Shown here in pieces: positions 34,581 to 43,234 of a DNA stretch of 64,000 nucleotides (the stretch's first letter is position 1; each line of letters opens with the position of its first letter). The notes beneath the pieces are model-generated. The model searched no databases. It was not told the origin of the DNA and saw nothing but the letters and a program-made list of their open reading frames with translations. Source of the DNA: Acestrorhynchus altus (taxonomy: Eukaryota; Chordata; Actinopteri; Characiformes; Acestrorhynchidae); contig CM067507.1 of the NCBI GenBank assembly GCA_034509495.1, forward strand, positions 20,508,621-20,572,620. Reading direction: 5' to 3'. Both the position numbers and the translations under genes were made by a program.

Positions 34581-35050
34581 GAATGTGCACAATTTCAATT
34601 CATTACACATTTTGTAAAATTGATTGAATGTTTCCTCACAGTCCACTAGCTCTCCAGTCTGTTTGCACACTGGACAAAAGGTTTGTTTAACATAGCCTTG
34701 GTGCTGTAAATGGGGAAAAAACAAATGTGTCTCAACCTGACTATTCCAGTAGGCACAGGCGTTCCTTCTCGTGAACAGGTGGAAAAGGAGGGACAGGGGG
34801 AAGAAAACACATTGTACACACATGTAGAGATGACAGAGAAACAATCAAAGAGGAAAAGGTCGGATCAGAACCTTTCCTTTGGTCTGGAAGCATCTGGAAG
34901 CTAGTGTCATTGCTTGCATGAATTTGAGGGGCAGCACTTCTGAAAGAGCACTGAAGGTAGGGGTGTGGTTATGGTGTTGTTGAAATCAAATATCAACACT
35001 CAGTTGATGTTCAGCAGTCATTTTCTAAAATCATACACATTTCCTTTAAT
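34581..35050 (+). repeat. inverted-repeat element family A, copy 2
   Basis: The right end ('tctaaaatcatacacatttc', then ctttaa) is the approximate reverse complement of the start of the same family as read in copy 3 (TTAAAGGAAATGTGCACGAT). Internal blocks are shared with copies 1 and 3: 'gaatgtttcctcaca', 'gtctgtttgcacac', 'gctgtaaatggggaaaaaac', 'ggaagaaaaca' and 'ttggtctg'. At about 470 bp, non-coding and with terminal inverted repeats of about 30 bp, it looks like a MITE family. Confidence 0.75.
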
Positions 35051-35149
35051 ATAAAAGGAATATTCACACTAATTTCATGTTCCATAACATATCTACCAGA
35101 GGCAGATTATATCTGCCCAATGTCATTTATTTGTATCTCCAATACAGGT

Positions 35150-35237
35150 TTCCTTAATTTCCCTGAGGGAACCCTCCCAAGGGATCAATAAAGTTCTATC
35201 CTATCCTATCCTATCGTATTCTATTCTATCCTATCCA
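35150..35237 (+). mobile_element. LINE 3' tail with (CTATC)n
   Basis: The phrase 'gggatcaataaagttctatc' followed by about eight CTATC-type units is the usual end of several fish LINE and SINE families: a conserved stem-loop end plus a short tandem tail. The upstream body is not recognisable, so this is a strongly 5'-truncated insertion. Confidence 0.6.
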
Positions 35238-38200
35238 ATATTAGACACATAGAGTGTATTATTATTCTCATGACTTGTTGGACCAATGTCTTCAGGTGCA
35301 ATCTGGTGAATTCATGTATTTTTTAATATCACAATATGTATTTAAGAACAATAAAATATTGCAATGGTATATTTATCCAATATATATATAATTATTATTA
35401 TATATTGATATTATTACTTTAAATTCAAACATTATATCATTACTATTGAAACAATTTACTAATCACTATAAATTTGAGTTCCCTTTGACAACCACCACAT
35501 TCAAGCCTTCAGCTACCAGCAGAAAAGTGGCGAGCTGGAATAGAAAATATAAAGCAAGGAGTCGTGCAGAATCTCAACAAAGCACACATGGCTAGGTTTG
35601 ATTTAAAACGGCTCCTTGAGTTGTAGCACAGTCAGTGACTAGCAGTTCTCCACACTGCTGCACATTAACATTGATCTGGGCTGAGGAGAGGGTCCAGCCC
35701 AGTCCAAATCTCTATAACAAAATGTGCTGGGCTTTGAGGCCTCTATAAGGTGCAGGCAAAGGACTCTAAGTGTTCTGCTGGTCTTCGGTTCAAAAAAAGG
35801 GCATTTACAATCTCCTCGTCCAAACAGCAATTCCTCTCACACAGCCGTCTAAAGCAGATTTCCATCAGGGCCCCTTGAAACGGAACTGCTTCTCAAAACC
35901 ATCAATAAATCACAGAGGAATTAACCAGTCCTTCCAGAGACAATAAAGAAAAGCCAGGTCTTGGTTTGTTCTCTTGTTTTTCACTCGTTTCCCATCAGAT
36001 ATGACTCAGAGCTGAACGTCTGTTTGAAGAGAAAAGGAGAAAAAGGCCCTCCGGCGGTCTCCCCCACCCCTCCCATTTCCAATGCCCAGAACCGTCAACA
36101 GAAAAGTCCAAAGAAAACACAGTAGACAAGAGAAGGACTCCTTCAGATGTTATAGAACAGGGACTCTCAGCTGTTGCCTTGGAACTATGTCTGACACTGT
36201 TCATGCGTTACTTTGGCAAGCATGGCTAAACACTAGAAGGAAAACAAAGAGCAGGTCACCTTAGCTCACACCGTGAAGGGAAATCCAGAGGTAGTTAAAA
36301 AGCAGATGATTTCCTGAAATTAAAGTTGGGGTTAGGATTCCAGTAATGCCTCCCAAATCACTATTCTTAAAATGTGCTCTGTAATTAACAGGAGTTGAAG
36401 GAGCTGAAATTGGTGACTTGCACATAACCCCACGTGTCTTTTTGATATCTTCACGTCTTTGTTTGGAACATCTAAGACCTCCCATGGTCTACTCTGCACC
36501 TGAGTGTGTGAGGTTCAGGCACGTATGGTTAGCCTTATGTCATCAGTAGAGGAAAACCAACTTGTTCTTGTTCTTGTCTTTTCTCAAAAAACCTTCACTC
36601 TACATGCACACCTGTTATTATTACAACAGCCTCCATTGTAACCAGCACCAGGCAACATCCAGAGAAAATAATAAGAGGCTTATTTCTTAATAAGATGTGA
36701 GTTGTGACATTTCCACAGCCAATACCACTCGACAATGTGAGATTGCATCCAGAAGGACAGATGATGTGTGGATATGGATGCTGTTCCCACTGATGTTTAT
36801 GATAAACAAGTTAAAGAATAGCCCAGACAGTAGCCATTCTTGTGTCTGACCAATACCGCTGCTCCGTCAAGAAGTTTTATCTTCAGAAATACAAACATCT
36901 GCTGCAAAGTGTGATATATTTATACAGCGGTACAACAGCAGTATTAATAAGCTGACATTTTTTAAATGCAACAAACTCAAGTTCCCTACAATGACAATAA
37001 TGCTACATCAGCCCTATGATAAATAACATAATCTGATGTGTTATTTCCCCAAGGGCTGAAAAGCGTCTGTCTCAATAAATAACCTTTAAAGGTTTTACAG
37101 TTTAGCCTGCAGAAAGGCCGCACAACCCTGCAGACTATACTGCTCTCCCTATAAATCCCTATAAAAAAGAAACTTGAGTTTTCATACCTGAAGAAGTCTG
37201 CCGAAGGAGGTAGCATAAGATATGTTCGCAGATATAAGGTGTTGCCTCCATTAAACAGCAGTGTCACAAAAGCAGATGAAAAGCCTCACACGCTTCAAAC
37301 CTCACACGACACTCAGAGAGCCAGCACGCTCACCGTTCCATTTGAGCTCTTTTAATTATCTTCATGGCTTTTAATTATTTTCATAATTCAAACTATTCGT
37401 CTTAATGATGTGCTTCATTCGCCTCATTATGGCTGACGCTGGCCCGGATGATTCCTGCATCACTGCATGAATAGGATTATGACAGCGTGTATGGCTATGA
37501 CAAGGAGACACGTGAAGAAATAAAATGTCCTTCAGAAGAGGAATAAATGGCGCTTCCCTCTTGTGTTCACTCTGCAGTTCAGAAATGGTATAAAAAGCCC
37601 TCTTTAATAAAGTTTAATCAGACTAGCTGGAGCAAAGGATGAATACTGTACGTTTTAAATACTCAACATGTCTTCCATCAGAGGAATAGGAAAGGAAATT
37701 GGCCATTTATTTTCATTTTCTATTGAGGAAACAGTCCCATTCATCAATGTCCTGGGAAACTACAGCCATTACATGGTAATAAACTAATTATAACATTTAT
37801 TTGAAACTAATTACAATTTGATTCAATTAATTAAGAGCACAAAGCTTGCAGGCAAGTGTTACTGCTCTTCAACCTTCAGTCAAACAGACCCTAAAAAAGA
37901 AGTGCATGACAGAACCAGCAACGCCACACAATAGGAGTGGATTACTGCCTCGAACTCAGGCAGAAGAGAGCAACAAAAGTCGGGATTTGAGTGTCAGAGA
38001 TCTTAATGAGATAGGACGACTGAGATTACAATGGAAAGTTTCCCACCCAGCAACTGACACACACACACCCTGTTGTGCGACAGCTTGCTAAATGGAAGCC
38101 ATTCTGTTAACTGAAAATCGATAACTTCCTCAGATGGATCATGACTGTTTGTCAAGTTGCTCAGGCAAGCTGAACTATGGGCTGCGTTTTTCAGAGAGGG

Positions 38201-38509
38201 GGAAAGTCTTCCCAGTGTCTAAAGAAATAGCACATGAATCTGTAAGAGTGACTGAGAAACACACATTTCCCCAGGCATATTATTAACCCATTCAAGTCCA
38301 TCTATGAAAGTGCCTTTAGGCCAATCTGAGTACAAATCTATGAAAGTTAGAGATTAAATTGCATAAATTTAAAAGAATCATAATACATTTTAACACTGTA
38401 ATACAAAAAAACTAAACCTATTCAATATTTATAAAAATCCACACATATTCAAACAACTCAAAGAGCTCATACGGTGCTTTGAAGGGACAGCTACATACGT
38501 AAATATTAA
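35238..38509. other. 3.3 kb with no gene established; homeobox-site-rich patch 37340-37500
   Basis: No credible exon pair was found. The patch from 37340 to 37500 has two TTTTAATTAT motifs 19 bases apart, CATAATTCA, TTAATGATG and CTCATTATGG, followed by a GC-richer stretch. This is the texture of many vertebrate conserved non-coding enhancers. A minus-strand frame at 36986-37267 has a good donor (cttcag then gtatga at 37177-37188) but no convincing acceptor. Confidence 0.3.
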
Positions 38510-38745
38510 GGTTCTTTAAGGGATGCAGAATATTTTTATACCCTGTTGGTGTCATATATCACCCTTTTCCAAAAGGTTCTACATAGAACCCTCTCTAGCA
38601 CACCCCCCATCAATCTGAAGAATCATTTTACAATGTAAAGAAGGCTTTAACCATGCAAAGGGTTCTGGGTGTTCATGGTTCTATATAGAACCATTTTCTT
38701 TACTGGGGAACCCTTGAAAAACCATTCATTTAAGAGTGTATACAA
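38510..38745. repeat. palindromic GGTTCTATATAGAACC family, single copy
   Basis: The copy contains 'ggttctacatagaaccctct', 'ggttctatatagaaccattt', 'ctttactggggaaccctt' and the end 'taagagtgtata'. It corresponds block for block to the cluster at 40560-41365. The core GGTTCTATATAGAACC is itself a perfect 16-bp palindrome. No coding content. Confidence 0.7.
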
Positions 38746-38821
38746 AGCCGTCTCCCTTTAGATCCACATCTGACACTGCCCTCATCATACTCAATTTAGC
38801 AGCTGGACATAGAGGGGTTAT

Positions 38822-39154
38822 TTAAGTCCAGCCCTCTTGTGAGTAAAGACCCTTGATGACCACTTTCTGGTCCACTCTCCTGTTTTTCCTCCCATATATG
38901 AGCTTTTCCAGGCAGGGGGTTGTGGACATCATGCTATTACTCTCATGGGGGACTGGACTGAGCACTTCAAATGTGCCCCACTGAATCAGCCTGAAGTCCA
39001 TTAATATCAAGTGGTCTTCACACAGGACCACCAGAGAGAAGACTGAGACAAGCACAGGTCCACATGCAGAACACTGCGTCATTCGGGCTCTCTGCGCGAG
39101 CTGCGGAACTCTCAGCCCATTCCCCACACGCCTTCCCACAAGGCCCGCCCACAT
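38822..39154 (-). CDS. unidentified small, possibly secreted protein frame
   Basis: The frame is 110 codons from the first ATG. That ATG lies four bases from a GC box, so the in-frame ATG at 39082 (86 codons) is the likelier start. From there a hydrophobic stretch, PVLVSVFSLVVL, could act as a signal peptide. The rest contains GTFEVLSP, TPCLEKLIYGRKNRR (a Gly followed by basic residues, as at peptide-processing sites) and ends EGWT before TAA. Codon third positions are GC-richer than the region, which favours real coding sequence or a recent retrocopy. I do not recognise the family. A weak resemblance to the Cys-rich TAFA cytokines (GTCEVV, PCLE) is not supported by cysteine content. It could also be transposon-derived. 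Confidence 0.3.
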   Translation of the reverse strand: MWAGLVGRRVGNGLRVPQLAQRARMTQCSACGPVLVSVFSLVVLCEDHLILMDFRLIQWGTFEVLSPVPHESNSMMSTTPCLEKLIYGRKNRRVDQKVVIKGLYSQEGWT

Positions 39155-39320
39155 GCGCGAGGATTGGCTGCGTAATCTAGCGGGGAAGAACGACTGGCCA
39201 ATTGCAATGCAAGGCCGTTTCTGAATGGAGCGTGTAGCCAGTCAGCGCAGGGCTGAGGGCAGGGGCGGGGCTTTAGAACAGGGGTGGGTAAAAGAAGTCG
39301 GAGAAGAGCTGCTCGCGGCC
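39110..39320. promoter_or_regulatory. CpG-island promoter, possibly bidirectional
   Basis: CpG-rich DNA in an AT-rich region. It carries a GC box GGGGCGGGGC at 39262-39271 (plus), a GC box on the other strand at 39143-39150 (gcccgccc), a CCAAT box at 39198-39202 (plus) and one on the minus strand at 39163-39167. There is no TATA box at a useful distance. This layout is typical of vertebrate housekeeping-type or bidirectional promoters. On the minus side it faces the frame at 38822-39154. On the plus side no credible first exon with a donor was found. Confidence 0.6.
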
Positions 39321-39498
39321 TCAGAGTGCAGATCTGGAGAACATTAGAGGAACATCAGGCTTTGACTTTAACAGCCTGAAGAACGGAATGAATGGCTGCT
39401 GTTTAGCTTAGATAACGAGTTGCCCTTTTGTGCTTAAGGACACAGAGCTGAGAAGCGTGTTAATAAGAGAGACATCAATAGAGCTGCATCAACACTGG

Positions 39499-39502
<4 letters not shown>

Positions 39503-39530
<28 letters not shown>
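39503..39530. repeat. (GA)n microsatellite
   Basis: Fourteen GA units. Confidence 0.9.
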
Positions 39531-39534
<4 letters not shown>

Positions 39535-39576
39535 GACAACTTCATCCCGTGTGAAGTGAGGGGTGTGTGGGGTGTG

Positions 39577-39894
39577 CACACACTCTCACTCTCACACACA
39601 CGCACTAACCAAACACACTCTCACACACACTGGCTCTCATACACACACATACATATATATACACACACACAGTGATCCTCACATACACCCCCGCACACAC
39701 ACACAGACATACATACACACACACACACATTGACACACACACACTGACACTCACACACACTGACACTCTCACACACACATACATACACACACTGACCCTC
39801 ACACACACACTGACTCTCTCATGCACACATATTCCCCTCACATACACTTACACTCAAACACACACACACTGACACTCTCATACACACATACACC

Positions 39895-39925
<31 letters not shown>

Positions 39926-39927
39926 AC
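39577..39927. repeat. CA-rich minisatellite with 19-base C run
   Basis: Roughly 350 bases of CA with recurrent 'tgacactc' and 'catacatacac' interruptions, followed by 19 C (39893-39911) and a further CA run. It separates the two CpG-rich patches. Frames across it encode only Cys/Val or Thr/His repeats and are not genes. Confidence 0.9.
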
Positions 39928-40145
39928 CTAAACCGTATCAGCTCCGTCTCCTTGAAGGAAACATTGAAAACACGCTTCATTTTCTGCGCAAACGCGTCCA
40001 AACATTCTACTAAAAGTTCGCGAACAAACCCAGAATAAACCACTGGATCCCGGACCGACCCGCCCGTACAGGACACGAGTCCAACTCCTGTTTCTGCGCA
40101 AGAGCAACTTTGAGAAGTGCTGAACTGCAGCCGCCGCACTTTTAC

Positions 40146-40215
40146 CTGTTGGTCCCTCGACGCTGTCTGCGCGAATCTGCGCAGCCAGGAGCAGGAGAAG
40201 TGCGCAGGTGTTCAT
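40146..40215 (-). CDS. candidate first coding exon: signal peptide with splice donor
   Basis: The ATG at 40215 opens MNTCALLLLLAAQIRA, a textbook signal peptide: a short polar N-region, a Leu-rich core and an Ala at -1 with cleavage predicted before DSVEG. After 23 codons plus one base the exon reaches CAACAG followed by GTAAAAGT, a near-consensus donor, giving a phase-1 intron as is common after signal exons of secreted and type I membrane proteins. Reading through the donor continues another 72 codons to a stop at 39928, but that extension is low-complexity and crosses the CA repeat, so splicing is the better model. The downstream exons were not found in the window, and the protein cannot be named from 23 residues. 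Confidence 0.45.
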
Positions 40216-40304
40216 ATCAGTCGTTTAGTCCAGTCTGGGGCATTACAGAGCTGCCCGGGACTTACAGCAGGGTATGGACTCCGAGTCCATCAGTCCCGAA
40301 ATCC

Positions 40305-40306
<2 letters not shown>

Positions 40307-40361
<55 letters not shown>
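40307..40361. repeat. (GA)n microsatellite in promoter
   Basis: Fifty-five bases of perfect GA between the CRE and the candidate start codon of the minus-strand exon. As a long purine-pyrimidine mirror tract it can form triplex DNA or bind GAGA-type factors. Confidence 0.95.
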
Positions 40362-40362
<1 letters not shown>

Positions 40363-40379
40363 CTGGGAGCCGTGCGGAC

Positions 40380-40387
40380 TGACGTCA
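40380..40387. promoter_or_regulatory. cAMP response element
   Basis: Exact palindrome TGACGTCA in a CpG-rich context. Confidence 0.6.
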
Positions 40388-40559
40388 GGGTAAACAGTTC
40401 AAAACGGGATTAGGATTTTTTCTTTCCCACATACTTTCTGCTGCTGCTGCTGGAAGTGTGTGCAGATTTCTGCATGCAGATGACGCCCCCATGCGGCGCC
40501 CTACGGTATTTACCCACAGTGTAAAACCCACATACTGCTATGAACCCAGCACTTCAGAC

Positions 40560-41365
40560 ACAACACACCCACCTAAAGGAGGGTTCTTTAGAAAATGGTT
40601 CTATCATTGCATCTTGTACGGGTTCTTCAGATGGAGATTGAGCTGTAGAGGGTTCTATATGGAACCTCTTTGAAAAGAACCAAAATGGGTTACGCACACT
40701 CAAAAATCCGGGCTCTTCAAGGGTTCCTCAGTAAAGACCATGGTTCTATATAGAGCACTCAGACCTAATAATATAAAACCTTTTTTGGTGCCATATGGAA
40801 CCCATTTTAAAAGGTTCTATGTAAAACCCTCTACAATACAGTCTCCATCAATCGAAACAACTCTTTCATGATGCAAAGGGCTATTTGAGTGCTCATGATT
40901 CTATACAGAACCATTTTCTTTACTGAAGAACCCTTGTTTTTAAACGTGTATATTGTTTCAGTGTCAAGCTTGTAATAATAGAAGAACCTTCAAAGAGGTT
41001 CTATATAGAACCATCTAACACATACTCCATCAAACTGAAGAACCCTTCGAGAATATGAAGAACCCTTTGCATGTAATGGGTTGTTTGACTGTTCATGGTT
41101 CTATAAAGAACCTTTCTTTACTGAAAAACCCTTCACAAATCCCTGTAGAATTCTTTTTGGTGCTATGAGGAACTCATTTCAAAAAGGTTCTATATATATA
41201 ACCCTCTATGGCACATTCTCCAACAGCATTAAGAACCTTTTCACAATGCAATGAACCCCTTAATCATGGAAAAGGTTGTTTGTATTTTTTTTGTATTCAC
41301 GGTTCTATGTAGATCCATATTCTATACTAAAGAACAATTGAAGAAACATCAGGTTTAAGTGTGGA
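40560..41365. repeat. cluster of GGTTCTATATAGAACC palindromic elements
   Basis: At least three copies in tandem: about 40560-40690 (partial), 40697-40950 (complete) and 40975-41365 (one to two diverged units). The complete unit begins 'acactcaaaaatccgggctc' and ends with the rough reverse complement 'aacccttgtttttaaacgtg', giving inverted ends of about 40 bp. Internally it has paired ggttctat / atagaacc motifs, so each unit folds back on itself. No coding frame. It looks like a MITE-type family, with a further copy at 38510-38745. Confidence 0.75.
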
Positions 41366-41659
41366 TGAGGTGGCATCTGGAAATGCAGTCCTTCAGTGAA
41401 AACACCTGACATCTACTACATTATATGCCCCTTTCATGATCTCTGCTAAGGGCCACCATTTTCTGTTGAGATGTTCAATTATGCACACTTGCAAGATTGT
41501 ATAATGTCCACAGAAAAGCAGCGTCAGAAGAGCACTTAGGTCACCTTGCCTAACCCCAGTCAGTTAGAGGGATTAGAAACACAGGAACAGTGTTGTCTGT
41601 GCACTTTATTTCAAATCTAATTTCTGTTCACAATTCTTCCCATAGAGCTATATCACTAT
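41366..41659. other. no feature recognised
   Basis: AT-rich DNA with no gene or repeat recognised. Confidence 0.5.
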
Positions 41660-41733
41660 CCCATTTGCTGGCATTACATTGCAAATTCCCCCACTGTGCA
41701 ATCAATAAAGAATTATCTTGTCTTTTCATCTCT
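41660..41733 (+). mobile_element. LINE 3' tail fragment
   Basis: The phrase 'attcccccactgtgcaatca' followed by 'ataaagaattatcttgtctt' resembles the conserved 3' end of fish LINEs of the Rex1/L2-like type (stem, 'aataaa', then ATCTT-type units). No body is recognisable upstream. Confidence 0.5.
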
Positions 41734-42378
41734 AAGTGATGGAGCCCTCCTTTGGGATAAGTGGCATTTTTGATGTCCAGAATTCATTGTCCAACATTAG
41801 TACCTGACATCTGATGGCATTGAATCCTCACCACAAGCTAATGAAAAGCGTTCCCAAATTTTAATTGAATGGCCATTACGTGCTTTGTAGGTGCAAACTT
41901 TGCATTTAACTAACTGCATTTATGTGAATATCAATTATCAATTTAATACAAATGAAATGTCCATGATTTCTCACTCTAATCTGAACTGATAAATAAACCC
42001 AGATGAAATAGGCAGATTTTCAAGGTTTACTGTAGCAAGTCAGATAGAAAATCTGTGGCATTCTGCAGTGCTGCATATTTTGTTATATTAAGTGTTAGTA
42101 GCACATTCAGTGATCTGTTCAGTGTGGTTTGAGCACAATTGTCCCAATTAAATGGCTCAAATGAGCCACAACACATTACATGAGGTTATAAGAACATTTG
42201 TTTCAGTCCAACCATTTTTTATTTACAGCCAGTAATCAAAGAATACAAAAACTTGTGCTGACTGACAAACATATCATCAAATTCAATAAGCTCAATCTGT
42301 CCTTTTTAATCACTATTCAACCTATATATTCTGCATGTGTTTCTGTATGCCTTTTTCATAGAACTTGAAGCAAAGAAC
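41734..42378. other. no feature recognised
   Basis: AT-rich DNA with no gene or repeat recognised. Confidence 0.5.
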
Positions 42379-42380
42379 TA

Positions 42381-42586
42381 CACTGAAAAAAGTACAAGAT
42401 CCTTGAGGAACTTTTGGAGGTTCTTCAATTTGAGAAGAACATCTTAAGATGCGTCAAGGAAACTTCAAGAAACCTGGTTCCTTCTATGAAGGTCACTTGA
42501 AGCAACTTAAAAGATTCCTTCATTACTTCATTCCTGCTTTACATAACATGCAAAAATTCCTCAAGGATCTTGTACTTTTATCAGTC
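42381..42586. mobile_element. 206-bp MITE with TA target duplication
   Basis: The left end cactgaaaaaagtacaagat continues ccttgaggaac. The right end reversed reads gactgataaaagtacaagat then ccttgaggaat. The inverted repeats are about 33 bp with four mismatches. TA lies immediately outside both ends (42379-42380 and 42587-42588), the Tc1/mariner-type target duplication. The interior has further short inverted pairs (ttcttcaatttgagaagaac) and no coding frame. Confidence 0.85.
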
Positions 42587-42762
42587 TACATTAAGTTTTA
42601 GCCAGAAATCCTTAAATGTTCAAACTATGGAAGAAATAATTAGTCATGTGCAAACTGAGGTATAAATACATGAGATAAAAATGTGTTTTGTTCATGCCTG
42701 TGTGTCTATTCAATTTAGTGGTGGGAATTGAATTTAGCAGTGAACAACTTTACTGTTTTTAG

Positions 42763-43225
42763 TCAAGCTCTGTCTGTAATGTGTAAGCAATGTTGTGTGA
42801 GAAAGTTTTGGCATCTACTTAGATAATGGCAAGTTGGAGGTACAAAACTGCCTATGGAGCAAGAGTGGGCAATCTGTCGTCCCAGGCAGCCCACCACTTC
42901 ACAGAACCAACTTTCTGCAGCGTCACTTTTATCCATATGAATGTAGTGGTGCCATTCCTCAGATGACCTCTGGCTAAAGAAATGCATGACTTGGACATAG
43001 TCCTGAATGTTCTTTCTCAGATCCAACCACCTTGGATGGATCAAACACTGGAAGGGCTTTGAAGTGCTCAGAGCTCGGGTGCCTCTCCATCACAGTTCAC
43101 AGCCATGACTTCTTGCAAGAGTTGAGAGTTGGCAGCCCGCCCTTCCTCACGCAGTTCTCTCAGCTTTTCTGGTCCCAGGACCCCTGTCCTGTTCCATGAC
43201 TGTGTATCCATATTCCAACAAAATC
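42763..43225 (-). pseudogene. hAT-like transposase relic, C-terminal segment
   Basis: A minus-strand frame includes VGSEKEHSG / LRKNIQDYVQVMHFF, then SSEEWHHYIHMDKSDAAESW, with the frame changing at least twice. A downstream alternative frame reads YLQLAII. The acidic-Trp 'EEW..YI' helix followed by a 'W..' block and a 'LA' block fits the closing part of hAT-type transposases. It continues the relic at 44672-45720, separated from it by an inserted Tc1 element. The hAT assignment is by pattern, not search. Confidence 0.5.
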
Positions 43226-43234
43226 TGGAGGTCA

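Larger units (their letters stand above)
39935..40500 (-). promoter_or_regulatory. CpG-rich promoter and first-exon region with CRE
   Basis: CpG-rich on both sides of a 55-base GA repeat. A full palindromic cAMP response element, TGACGTCA, sits at 40380-40387, about 165 bases upstream of the candidate start codon at 40215 (minus strand). Upstream promoter, GA tract, short 5' leader and signal-peptide exon line up as a minus-strand gene start. CREB/ATF control is an inference from the motif alone. Confidence 0.5.

Noticed and set aside
36986..37267. Possible internal exon with a strong donor (CAG followed by GTATGA)
   Set aside because: No acceptor with a pyrimidine tract lies at the required distance, and the residues match nothing I recognise.
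38822..39082. Assignment of the small frame to the TAFA cytokine family
   Set aside because: Short resemblances (GTFEV, PCLE) exist, but the ten conserved cysteines of that family are mostly absent and spacing does not fit.
39605..39872. Cys/Val-rich and Thr/His-rich frames of 60-80 codons
   Set aside because: Direct products of the CA-rich minisatellite. Overlapping frames on both strands are equally open.
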